A stretch of DNA of 5,171 bases from Bacillota bacterium (GCA_023458995.1 JAEWVV010000182.1:1-5171), one strand, 5' to 3'. Shown: positions 1-5,171, counted from the first letter of the stretch. Translations and numbers: made by a program. Notes: generated by a model not told the origin, from the sequence alone.

Positions 1-456
1 ACATATAACAGATACATGACTCATTTCAATCATTTTTCGTGCGGTTAATGTTTCTAGTTTTTGATTGACTTTTTGATAGATATCTTTAGCATTCTTTGGT
101 GATAACAGTTCATCAATACCAAAGAAACGTTTGAGTTCAAAGTGTGTCCAGTGATAGAGAGGATTTCCAAGAAGCTGTGGAACAACTTCTGCCCATTTCA
201 TAAACTTCTCTTCATCGGGTTTATTACCTGTAATATAATCCTCTGTAACTCCATTGGCACGCATTAAGCGCCATTTGTAATGATCACCTGATAACCATGC
301 ATCAAAGAGATTTCTAAATTTCTTATCTTCATAGATTTCTTTAGGATCTAAATGACAATGGTAGTCGATGATCGGCATCATACTAGCATGTTCATGATAA
401 AGTGTTTTAGCAACTTCATTTGATAACAGAAAGTCTTCATGAATAAATGGTTTCAT
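1..456 (-). CDS. uxaC: Uronate (glucuronate/galacturonate) isomerase, N-terminal part, cut by window edge
   Basis: The 152 codons read without a stop from an ATG at 456 to the left edge, so the gene is partial; the family is usually about 470 residues long. UxaC interconverts D-glucuronate/D-fructuronate and D-galacturonate/D-tagaturonate (EC 5.3.1.12), the first cytoplasmic step of uronate catabolism. The start (MKPFIHEDFLLSNEVAKTLY), the amidohydrolase metal motif DYHCHL with H33 and H35, and the segments GDHYKWRLMRANGV (57-70) and GNPLYHWTHFELKRFFGI (97-114) match my recollection of the E. coli protein closely. An AAGGAG Shine-Dalgarno lies 5 bases before the ATG and fixes the start. The gene has its own promoter at 624-652 and a leader of about 160 bases. 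Downstream partners lie outside the window. The family call is very secure; which uronate is preferred cannot be read from the sequence. Confidence 0.96.
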   Translation of the reverse strand, partial: MKPFIHEDFLLSNEVAKTLYHEHASMMPIIDYHCHLDPKEIYEDKKFRNLFDAWLSGDHYKWRLMRANGVTEDYITGNKPDEEKFMKWAEVVPQLLGNPLYHWTHFELKRFFGIDELLSPKNAKDIYQKVNQKLETLTARKMIEMSHVSVIC

Positions 457-461
457 AGGGT

Positions 462-467
462 CTCCTT
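462..467 (-). promoter_or_regulatory. Shine-Dalgarno of uxaC
   Basis: AAGGAG on the minus strand, 5 bases upstream of the uxaC ATG at 456. It is the evidence for the chosen start. The right arm of the leader inverted repeat ends at 469, one base before it, so folding of the leader could affect its access. Confidence 0.85.
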
Positions 468-468
468 A

Positions 469-544
469 GATGGTTTAATCACGTTACAATGACAACAAAA
501 AAATTTTCAAGTTCGGAGAAATAACACATTTGTATTAAACCATC
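469..544 (-). repeat. 11-base inverted repeat in uxaC leader, possible structured RNA
   Basis: In the transcript sense, GATGGTTTAAT (544-534) is the perfect complement of ATTAAACCATC (479-469), with 54 bases between the arms. The 3' arm stops one base before the AAGGAG ribosome-binding site. Inside, ACAAATG (533-527) can pair with CATTGT (493-488) with one bulged A, which partly extends the stem. A TCTCC segment (518-514) is complementary to GGAGA of the ribosome-binding site. These are sequence observations; that the leader folds into a regulatory element is inference. I do not recognise a known riboswitch class. Confidence 0.45.
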
Positions 545-586
545 GCCATCCGTCTTGAATCGTCAACAAGTTGTCTATCGTTTAGG

Positions 587-606
587 GTGTCTATATATAC
601 GGACAC
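587..606. repeat. GTGTC/GACAC inverted repeat overlapping operator copy 1
   Basis: GTGTC (587-591) and GACAC (602-606) are perfect complements flanking a ten-base, mostly alternating TA core. It lies in the first transcribed bases of the uxaC leader and overlaps the shared motif. It could be part of the same protein-binding site or a small hairpin at the 5' end of the RNA. Confidence 0.4.
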
Positions 607-615
607 TGTTTATTA
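592..615. promoter_or_regulatory. Shared operator-like motif, copy 1 (uxaC promoter)
   Basis: On the plus strand the block reads TATATAT, ACGG, ACAC, T, GTTTATTA. It lies just downstream of the uxaC -10 (624-629), over the expected transcription start. The same blocks recur in the same order downstream of the MATE -10 at 2150-2172. The minus strand of this copy is an imperfect palindrome around CAGTGTCCG, with arms ATA.AC.G and C.GT.TAT. Position and shape suit a repressor site, possibly of the TetR/AcrR kind. The regulator is not in the window. Confidence 0.6.
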
Positions 616-623
616 CTAATTTG

Positions 624-652
624 ATTTTATCATTTATTAAGTGCCTTGTCAA
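624..652 (-). promoter_or_regulatory. Promoter of uxaC (sigma-A type)
   Basis: On the minus strand a perfect -35 TTGACA (652-647) is followed by 17 bases and TAAAAT (629-624), one mismatch from TATAAT. The expected start is near 617, which gives a leader of about 160 bases before the uxaC ATG. A cre-like site lies just upstream and the shared operator-like motif just downstream, so a strong core promoter appears to be held under control. Confidence 0.85.
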
Positions 653-660
653 TACTTTTC

Positions 661-674
661 ATCAAGCGCTTACA
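661..674 (-). promoter_or_regulatory. cre-like site (CcpA or LacI-family operator) upstream of uxaC promoter
   Basis: The minus strand reads TGTAAGCGCTTGAT, with the symmetrical core AAGCGCTT. Against the usual cre consensus TGWAARCGYTWNCW there is one mismatch (A for C near the end). The site is 8 bases upstream of the -35. Sugar-acid catabolic genes in Firmicutes are often under CcpA or LacI-type regulators, so control of uxaC is plausible. A site upstream of -35 would fit activation or looping better than simple blocking. The regulator is an inference. Confidence 0.55.
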
Positions 675-688
675 TAAGTCTACTTATG
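673..688. repeat. Perfect palindrome between MATE and uxaC genes
   Basis: CATAAGT (673-679), CT, ACTTATG (682-688): 7-base arms with a 2-base centre. It abuts the cre-like site. As RNA it would fold as a 6-bp stem with a TCTA or TAGA loop. No U-tract follows it on the minus strand, so it is a poor intrinsic terminator for the MATE gene. It may instead be a protein-binding site upstream of the uxaC promoter. Confidence 0.5.
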
Positions 689-708
689 AGGGGTTAATAA
701 GCCTTTTT

Positions 709-2124
709 TTACTCGTTTTCTAACTGTATATTGGAAAATTGATCATCTAAATGCATATCTTGGTAGCCATATGTCTTAAGTTTTAGGATGAAAATAATGA
801 GCATGACGAATGCTGTTAACATGGTTAGTGTGTTACTAATAAACATCACATACCCTAAAGCAATATAGCCTACACCTAAATATTGGAGTAACCATAAGAG
901 AGGTAGACGGAAAATAAATAATCTTGCAACATTGAGAATAAATGCAACTTTCGTGAATTTAAAACCGATAAATAATCCTGTGATCACAGCAATAGACGCT
1001 GATGTTAAAACGGAGAATTTCTCCCAGTAATAGATATTTAAAATCATCTCATAGAATAGGGGATCTGTTTCTGTTGTAAAGATTGGAATAATTTTATCAA
1101 CTAAATTTGAAACTACAATTAAACCTAGACCACCTACAACGAGTGCGAATAAATGGGATAAATAATATGTATTTAAAGCTCTTTTTAGCTTTTTGTTTCC
1201 TAAGTTTTGACTAATAATCGATGTTTCTGATTCTTCAAAGATAATCGATATTGCACCAGGGCCACCGCCAAGTTTCATCGCAATCCCAAATGCAGCAACA
1301 GCCAAAGACCCATATAAAGCTGCCATACTATTAACGATGACTTTTCCAAACGAAAATAAAAACTTACCCGTAAATACAGGTATGGATAAAGCTAAAATGG
1401 GAAGTACATACTTCTTCTTAAATGTAAGTTCAGAGACTTTGATTTGAAATGAATTTTTGGGGCTAAACATGATGAAGAGTGCAACCACCATAAGCATTGC
1501 TTGAGCAATCAGTGTTGCTAGGCCAACATGAAATGCACCCTTACCTAAACCAAAGACAAAGAACGCAGATAAAATCAGTTTAACAATCATCGTTAAAATA
1601 TTAAGCCATAAAATAAACCTTGTATTTCCTTTAGCTTTTTCTAATCCAATAAATACTGCATTAATCGCCATCAGTGATGTTGAAATTATCTGTACATTAA
1701 AATACCCATAACCCGCATCAATCATCTCTTCTGGCGCTTTTAATAGTTTTAAGATGACTTTACCAAAGATTAGGATAATGACTGAAATTACGGATGCTAC
1801 AGAAAATGCAAGTAAAAATGATGAACCTGCGTTTCGTCTCGCTTCTTCGATATCTCCTGCCCCGTAGTGTCTTGCAACAATAACTGCTCCACCTGCAGCA
1901 ATCCCTGCACCGAATGCCATGACAGCATTTTTTATTTCATCGATAAACACAACGGATGCAACTTCATTACCACCGATATGAGATACCATCAAAAGATCAA
2001 AAAAACCGTAAAGATAGTTAAAAAGACCATAAATGGCCAAAGGAGCACTGATTGAAAGAATCACTTTCCATAAGGGACCATTCAAGATAAAATTTCGTCT
2101 TTTTTGTTCTGATTTAGATAACAT
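709..2124 (-). CDS. MATE-family multidrug/metabolite efflux transporter
   Basis: A 471-residue polytopic membrane protein with two MatE halves (about 20-225 and 238-450), as in cation-coupled MATE exporters (NorM/DinF-like) that expel cationic drugs or metabolites in exchange for Na+ or H+. The first half has the typical opening helix (PLWKVILSISAPLAIYGLFN) with D43 in FFDLLMVSHIGG, and VARHYGAGDIEEARRNAG at 83-100. The second half repeats this pattern as ISQNLGNKKLKRALN at 304-318, the hallmark of the duplicated fold. Length is normal and I see no break. An in-frame TAA just upstream excludes a longer protein; the ribosome-binding site is weak (AAAAGTGATG). The gene has its own promoter and operator-like sites and follows the pot terminator, so it is probably transcribed alone. 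Substrate is unknown. Confidence 0.93.
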   Translation of the reverse strand: MLSKSEQKRRNFILNGPLWKVILSISAPLAIYGLFNYLYGFFDLLMVSHIGGNEVASVVFIDEIKNAVMAFGAGIAAGGAVIVARHYGAGDIEEARRNAGSSFLLAFSVASVISVIILIFGKVILKLLKAPEEMIDAGYGYFNVQIISTSLMAINAVFIGLEKAKGNTRFILWLNILTMIVKLILSAFFVFGLGKGAFHVGLATLIAQAMLMVVALFIMFSPKNSFQIKVSELTFKKKYVLPILALSIPVFTGKFLFSFGKVIVNSMAALYGSLAVAAFGIAMKLGGGPGAISIIFEESETSIISQNLGNKKLKRALNTYYLSHLFALVVGGLGLIVVSNLVDKIIPIFTTETDPLFYEMILNIYYWEKFSVLTSASIAVITGLFIGFKFTKVAFILNVARLFIFRLPLLWLLQYLGVGYIALGYVMFISNTLTMLTAFVMLIIFILKLKTYGYQDMHLDDQFSNIQLENE

Positions 2125-2149
2125 AGCTTATTTTCATCACTTTTCGTCT

Positions 2150-2172
2150 TATATATCGTACACCGTTTATTA
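2150..2172. promoter_or_regulatory. Shared operator-like motif, copy 2 (MATE promoter)
   Basis: The plus strand reads TATATAT, CGT, ACAC, C, GTTTATTA. It matches copy 1 at 592-615 except for one missing base and a few substitutions in the middle. It covers the expected transcription start and early leader of the MATE gene, downstream of the -10 at 2184-2189. Efflux genes are commonly repressed from sites placed like this by TetR or MarR proteins, but no regulator gene lies next to it here. Confidence 0.6.
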
Positions 2173-2185
2173 TAGACACGTCTAT
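2172..2185. promoter_or_regulatory. Palindrome over the MATE transcription start
   Basis: ATAGAC (2172-2177), AC, GTCTAT (2180-2185) is a perfect 6+2+6 palindrome. Its right arm overlaps the -10 hexamer by two bases and its left arm abuts the shared motif. A protein bound here would block RNA polymerase. The uxaC promoter region contains the same TATAGACAC string on the opposite strand at 595-587. Confidence 0.5.
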
Positions 2186-2212
2186 TTTAACTGATATTAT
2201 GGTGTTGTGCAA
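2184..2212 (-). promoter_or_regulatory. Promoter of the MATE gene
   Basis: On the minus strand TTGCAC (2212-2207), 17 bases, then TAAAAT (2189-2184). The -10 and the spacing are identical to those of the uxaC promoter. The expected start is near 2177, giving a leader of about 53 bases. It lies just past the pot terminator, so the MATE gene can be expressed separately from the polyamine operon. Confidence 0.75.
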
Positions 2213-2217
2213 CATAT

Positions 2218-2260
2218 AAAAGAAAGAAAAGTGATGAAATCAATCAAGGCTTCATCACTC
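2218..2260 (-). terminator. Rho-independent terminator of the pot operon
   Basis: In transcript sense GTGATGAA (2258-2251) pairs with TTCATCAC (2238-2231). The stem extends by an A-U and a G-U pair outside and a G-U pair inside, giving about 11 pairs and a 10-base loop. A tract TTTTCTTTCTTTT follows directly. It begins 8 bases after the potD stop codon, where an operon-end terminator is expected. The U-tract is interrupted by two Cs and the stem is AT-rich, so it may leak. Confidence 0.8.
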
Positions 2261-2268
2261 ATTTTATT

Positions 2269-3459
2269 TTAGATTTTGTTCTTTTTCTTTTTGATAAAAC
2301 TTAAGACTACTGATGAGACAATTAAGAGGCCAACACCTACAATTAATACGATTGTTCCAGTACCTAATCCCTCATCGGTATCAAAACCTTTATTTGCAAG
2401 AATTTCTTGCCATTTTGTATCCATTTCGACTTTAAGTTCTTCGTTGTAACGATAGACTTCATCAAAGTTATTGATACGTACATCATAGGATGCTTTGTAA
2501 GCTTCAAAGGATCCGCCAACACCAATCATTTCTTCAAATACATCTTTTCTAGGTGTTGAATAGGCAACAAACTCTGTGTTCTGTTTTGCATTGTCATATT
2601 CCAACATGAAGTTGATAAATTCATAACTCAACTCATCGTTGGCTCCAACTGGAACAACAAAACCATCAACCCATACGTTTGTTCCTTCTTCAGGTACATA
2701 GAAATCAAGTTTATCATTTTCACTCATTAAGTAATTTGCATCACCTGAATAACTCACAACAAGATCATAACGTGTTGGGTCTAACATCGCATCAAATATT
2801 TCATCTGTGATGACTGATACCTCTGATGTTAATCCATTTGATAACCATGTTACTGCTTGACTCATTTCATTTGCATTGGGATGATTAATCGTTTCTGCAC
2901 CAATCGCCTTGAGGGCTGGCATAAATGAATCTCTTGCTGAGTTATAATAAGCAATTCGATATGTATTACTTAAATGTAGTGTATCCCATCCATCAAGATC
3001 AGATGCATCCACAGTTTCTTTATTATAGAGAATACCAACGTTACCCCAGAAGTAAGGAATACTATACTTAAGTAGATCAAATGGATCATTTGCATCTTCT
3101 TTTACACGATCTAATATCGTTTGCAGACCAGTTGCTAAATCTGTATTTTTATTGAACGTTTCCACACGACTCCAATCAATTTCTTGTATTAATTTTTCTT
3201 TTGCAAGTTGTTCAATCGCATAATCACTTGGTATCACAAGATCATATTGATTTCCACCCTTCATTTGGGTGATTGCTACTTCATTGGAATCAAATGCAAT
3301 TTGTCTTACACGAATACCTGATTCTTCTTCAAAAGCTTCAACTAATGAATCATCAATGTATTCTCCCCAGTTATATAATCTTAAAGTTGGTCCTTGCTCA
3401 CATGATGCAAGAACACCTAAAAAGACGAATATCATCAAAAATAATAGACTTTTTTTCAT
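2269..3459 (-). CDS. potD: Spermidine/putrescine ABC transporter substrate-binding lipoprotein with C-terminal membrane anchor
   Basis: A 396-residue extracytoplasmic solute-binding protein that delivers polyamines to PotBC. Residues 1-20 form a lipoprotein signal peptide with lipobox LASC (Cys20 would be lipidated). The mature part starts LRLYNWGEYIDDSLVEAFEEESGI, typical of PotD. Pocket residues recognisable against E. coli PotD, from memory, are W31, E33, Y34, S78, Y80, W263 and D265 (WVDG, the amine-binding Asp). The place of Trp229 appears to hold Y237, and the D168/E171 region reads SARD (174-177). Unusually, residues about 368-389 form a hydrophobic helix followed by KKKKNKI, a second anchor beyond the usual end. 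The ATG overlaps the potC stop by 4 bases and a GGAGG lies 7 bases upstream. PotD identity is firm; whether spermidine or putrescine is preferred is not. Confidence 0.93.
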   Translation of the reverse strand: MKKSLLFLMIFVFLGVLASCEQGPTLRLYNWGEYIDDSLVEAFEEESGIRVRQIAFDSNEVAITQMKGGNQYDLVIPSDYAIEQLAKEKLIQEIDWSRVETFNKNTDLATGLQTILDRVKEDANDPFDLLKYSIPYFWGNVGILYNKETVDASDLDGWDTLHLSNTYRIAYYNSARDSFMPALKAIGAETINHPNANEMSQAVTWLSNGLTSEVSVITDEIFDAMLDPTRYDLVVSYSGDANYLMSENDKLDFYVPEEGTNVWVDGFVVPVGANDELSYEFINFMLEYDNAKQNTEFVAYSTPRKDVFEEMIGVGGSFEAYKASYDVRINNFDEVYRYNEELKVEMDTKWQEILANKGFDTDEGLGTGTIVLIVGVGLLIVSSVVLSFIKKKKNKI

Positions 3460-4268
3460 TCTAATTCCTCCATTTTTTTACCAGATTTAAAATAGTCAAC
3501 CATAATTTTTCCACCGATAATCACTAAAATTATTGTCGAGAACGCATTAATAATCGGTTTAGGTGATAGACGGTTTGTATAGAGATAAATTGATATATTT
3601 TTATCACCTGAAGAACCAGCTACGAAGTAACTGATGATAAAATCATCAAAACTCATCGTAAATGCAATCGCAGCACCCGCGATAATCGCAACTTTAATTT
3701 GAGGTAATATGACCTTGATCAGAGCTTTAAAGGGTGATGCCCCTAAATCATAAGCAGCATCCGCAATATTAGGATCCAAACTTTTCACTTTAGGATAAAC
3801 TGTAATCAAGACATAAGGCGTTGAAAACGCGATATGTGCAAGTAACATCGTGTTGTAAGATGGCGCGATTTGCATTGCACCAAATAAAACGAGTAAGGAT
3901 ACTGCAGTAATAATCTCTGGACTTACAATGGGTATATTATTAACTGTCATCGTAAGATCACGAATTACTTTTTTAGTTTGTGTTAAATAGATTGCTGCTA
4001 GTGTTCCAATCACTGTCGAGACAAGCGTTGAGATAAGCGCAATCCAAAGTGTCATGAAAACAATCGATTCTTTTGGATTTGACCAGTTGAAAAGTTCACG
4101 ATCCGTAAATAGTTCAATATAACGATCGAATGTAAATCCACTCCATCGCGTTAAGCTGTTTGCTTCATTAAATGAGAAAACTGCAATCGAGATAATTGGT
4201 GCATAAATAAAGAGTAAAACCAAAATTAGAAATAAGATTTGGGGGATATTAGTAGACTTCTTTTTCAT
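3456..4268 (-). CDS. potC: Spermidine/putrescine ABC transporter permease PotC
   Basis: A 270-residue inner membrane subunit of the polyamine importer, with about six hydrophobic helices (first at roughly 10-32, last at about 241-257). The ABC permease signature that docks on the ATPase is present as IADAAYDLGASPFKALIKVILP (168-189). Asp170 stands for the usual Glu of the EAA motif, and Gly176 and LP 188-189 are conserved. The N-terminal segment YAPIISIAVFSFNEANSLTRWSGFTF is typical of PotC rather than PotB. Its ATG lies inside the end of potB (20-base overlap), with AAGGGGG 9 bases upstream, and its TGA overlaps potD. Length is normal for the family. It should pair with PotB to form the channel. 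Confidence 0.94.
   Translation of the reverse strand: MKKKSTNIPQILFLILVLLFIYAPIISIAVFSFNEANSLTRWSGFTFDRYIELFTDRELFNWSNPKESIVFMTLWIALISTLVSTVIGTLAAIYLTQTKKVIRDLTMTVNNIPIVSPEIITAVSLLVLFGAMQIAPSYNTMLLAHIAFSTPYVLITVYPKVKSLDPNIADAAYDLGASPFKALIKVILPQIKVAIIAGAAIAFTMSFDDFIISYFVAGSSGDKNISIYLYTNRLSPKPIINAFSTIILVIIGGKIMVDYFKSGKKMEELE
3467..3471 (-). promoter_or_regulatory. Shine-Dalgarno of potD, inside potC
   Basis: GGAGG on the minus strand, 7 bases before the potD ATG and within the last codons of potC. It is the strongest ribosome-binding site among the pot genes visible here, which fits the higher need for the binding protein over the permeases. It also supports the ATG at 3459 as the start. Confidence 0.8.
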
Positions 4269-5097
4269 TCGTACCTACCCCCTTATATTTATCTAATTTT
4301 TTAATATAATAAATGATACCTAGAATAACAATCGATAACACAATCGCAACCGCACTTGCATAAGAGATTCTTCCATTATTGATAATACTTTTTTCAATTA
4401 ATGTACCAATCATATAAATGTTTTGTGAGGGAGCTAAATACTGAGGAATAATAATCGTGGTTGCTGCTGGGAGAAAGACCATGAGTATACCTGATAAAAC
4501 ACCGGATAAAGAAAGTGGAATAATGACTTTAATCAATGTCTTAAACTTCGATGCACCAAGATCAGCTGCAGACTCTAATAAATTGTAATCAATTTTTGAT
4601 AACACAGCATAGATTGGTAATACCATAAATGGCAAATACACATAAACAAGCCCAATTACAACACCAGAAAATGAATCAATCAAAAATGGAAATAACATTC
4701 GAATTATTTGTTCTAATGCCCTTACACGAAGTAACATGTTAATCCACATCGGTGCATTAATTAAAAGTAGCATGGTCATCTGTGTTCTCATTTTCATCCG
4801 TGTCATCAAATAAGCAAGCGGATAACCGATCAATAAAGTCACAGCAGTTGTCGCAAGTGCAAGCCATAACGATGTGGTCATTGCTCTTACAAACGCTGTT
4901 GCTTTTAAGAATTCAAGATAATGCGTCAGTGTAAAACTAATCGGGAAAATCCCACTTACATTATCATGTTGAAAAGATGAAACAATCATTAAAAAGATAG
5001 GAATAACGACTAATAATACTAATACGATATAGTAGGGAATGCCTAAAAAGCTTTCAAGTTGACGTTTTTTCTTAGTAACTTTTAAGGAATCATTCAT
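4249..5097 (-). CDS. potB: Spermidine/putrescine ABC transporter permease PotB
   Basis: A 282-residue membrane permease with a short basic cytoplasmic N-terminus (KVTKKKRQ) and about six hydrophobic helices, the first at 21-41 and the last at 247-265. The ABC coupling motif is LLESAADLGASKFKTLIKVIIPLSLSG (173-199), with E175, G181 and IP 193-194. The segments NAPMWINMLLRVRAL (114-128) and FLPAATTIIIPQYLAP (208-223) are typical of PotB. The ATG overlaps the potA stop as ATGA, so translation is probably coupled; only a weak GGAAAA lies upstream. It should form a heterodimer with PotC through which polyamine passes, driven by PotA. Intact and of normal length. Confidence 0.94.
   Translation of the reverse strand: MNDSLKVTKKKRQLESFLGIPYYIVLVLLVVIPIFLMIVSSFQHDNVSGIFPISFTLTHYLEFLKATAFVRAMTTSLWLALATTAVTLLIGYPLAYLMTRMKMRTQMTMLLLINAPMWINMLLRVRALEQIIRMLFPFLIDSFSGVVIGLVYVYLPFMVLPIYAVLSKIDYNLLESAADLGASKFKTLIKVIIPLSLSGVLSGILMVFLPAATTIIIPQYLAPSQNIYMIGTLIEKSIINNGRISYASAVAIVLSIVILGIIYYIKKLDKYKGVGTNEKEVY
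4278..4284 (-). promoter_or_regulatory. Shine-Dalgarno of potC, inside potB
   Basis: AAGGGGG on the minus strand, 9 bases before the potC ATG at 4268 and within potB codons for KGV near its end. It supports this start, and therefore the 20-base overlap between potB and potC. Confidence 0.65.
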
Positions 5098-5171
5098 GAG
5101 GATTTTTCCATAATATGAAGATCATTAGGACCAAAAATTAAACCGACTTCACTACCTTTTTTGGCATAATC
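5094..5171 (-). CDS. potA: Spermidine/putrescine ABC transporter ATP-binding protein PotA, C-terminal end
   Basis: The last 25 codons and TGA stop of a gene that begins beyond the right edge. The peptide DYAKKGSEVGLIFGPNDLHI followed by MEKSS looks like the final strands of the C-terminal regulatory (TOBE-like) domain of PotA-type ATPases, where a 'V.L.F.P.D..I' pattern is usual. None of the nucleotide-binding motifs are in the window, so the call rests on this pattern and on the 4-base overlap with potB in the conserved order potA-potB-potC-potD. The promoter of the operon must lie further right. Confidence 0.85.
   Translation of the reverse strand, partial: DYAKKGSEVGLIFGPNDLHIMEKSS

Larger units (their letters stand above)
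2131..2239 (-). repeat. 14-base inverted repeat joining pot terminator and MATE ribosome-binding region
   Basis: TTTCATCACTTTTC (2132-2145) and GAAAAGTGATGAAA (2226-2239) are perfect complements. The right copy is the 3' arm and first Us of the pot terminator. The left copy lies 7-20 bases before the MATE start codon, where its ribosome-binding site must be. The core TTCATCAC appears a third time as the other terminator arm (2251-2258). In RNA that reads through the terminator, the terminator arm could pair with the MATE translation start region. Confidence 0.6.

Noticed and set aside
690..710. Plus-strand terminator (GGTTAATAAGCC followed by seven Ts)
   Set aside because: The stem is only four pairs including a wobble, and no plus-strand gene ends here.
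1867..2055. Plus-strand 62-codon ORF with a cysteine-rich start (MSCNNNCSTCSNPCTECH)
   Set aside because: It is wholly antisense to the conserved MATE N-terminal half, and its cysteines come from the complement of Ala/Gly/Val codons. I found no ribosome-binding site or promoter that would support it.
2114..2137. Seven-codon minus-strand ORF (MKISYVI) overlapping the MATE start, as a leader peptide
   Set aside because: It is preceded only by a weak GAAAAG and is short enough to occur by chance. It could couple to MATE translation, but nothing beyond the overlap supports that.
3269..3490. Two overlapping plus-strand ORFs of 73 and 63 codons
   Set aside because: Both are antisense shadows of the potD 5' end and the potC/potD junction, with no recognisable protein features.
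1..5171. Mycoplasma-type genetic code (TGA as tryptophan)
   Set aside because: potA and potC end at TGA exactly where the next gene starts, and all tryptophans in the proteins are TGG.
1..5171. Mobile element, CRISPR, toxin-antitoxin or defence genes
   Set aside because: All coding space belongs to known transport and uronate genes. There are no spaced direct repeats, transposase fragments or tRNA-like sequences that I can see.

Overview
This AT-rich window carries six genes, all on the minus strand. It looks like chromosomal DNA of a low-GC Firmicute or Mollicute relative. An Acholeplasma- or Izemoplasma-like host is my best guess, but it is inferred from composition and gene style only. 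TGA is used as a stop codon (potA, potC) and every tryptophan is TGG, so the Mycoplasma genetic code is excluded.

Read in the direction of transcription (right to left), the window opens with the last 25 codons of a polyamine ABC transporter ATPase (potA). It is followed by the two permeases (potB, potC) and the substrate-binding lipoprotein (potD). The junctions overlap by 4, 20 and 4 bases, so this is a tightly coupled potABCD operon. It ends at a clear intrinsic terminator (2218-2260). Together the genes would import spermidine or putrescine. PotD is unusual in having a lipobox at the N-terminus and also a predicted transmembrane helix with a lysine-rich tail at the C-terminus.

Next comes a monocistronic MATE-family efflux transporter gene (709-2124) with its own promoter at 2184-2212. 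A 252-base intergenic region follows. It holds a near-consensus promoter (624-652), a cre-like site, a palindrome and a long, potentially structured leader. These precede the 5' part of uxaC (uronate isomerase), which runs off the left edge.

The least expected signal is regulatory. The MATE and uxaC promoters have the same architecture (-35, 17 bp, TAAAAT). Both are followed, 9 and 12 positions past the -10, by the same motif of about 23-24 bp in the same orientation (592-615 and 2150-2172). This suggests one unknown regulator controlling a drug/metabolite exporter and uronate catabolism. Other notable structures are a 14-base inverted repeat linking the pot terminator to the MATE ribosome-binding region, and an 11-base inverted repeat in the uxaC leader that ends next to its Shine-Dalgarno sequence. 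I see no mobile element, CRISPR array, tRNA or rRNA. No defence system or other wholly new gene system is visible.
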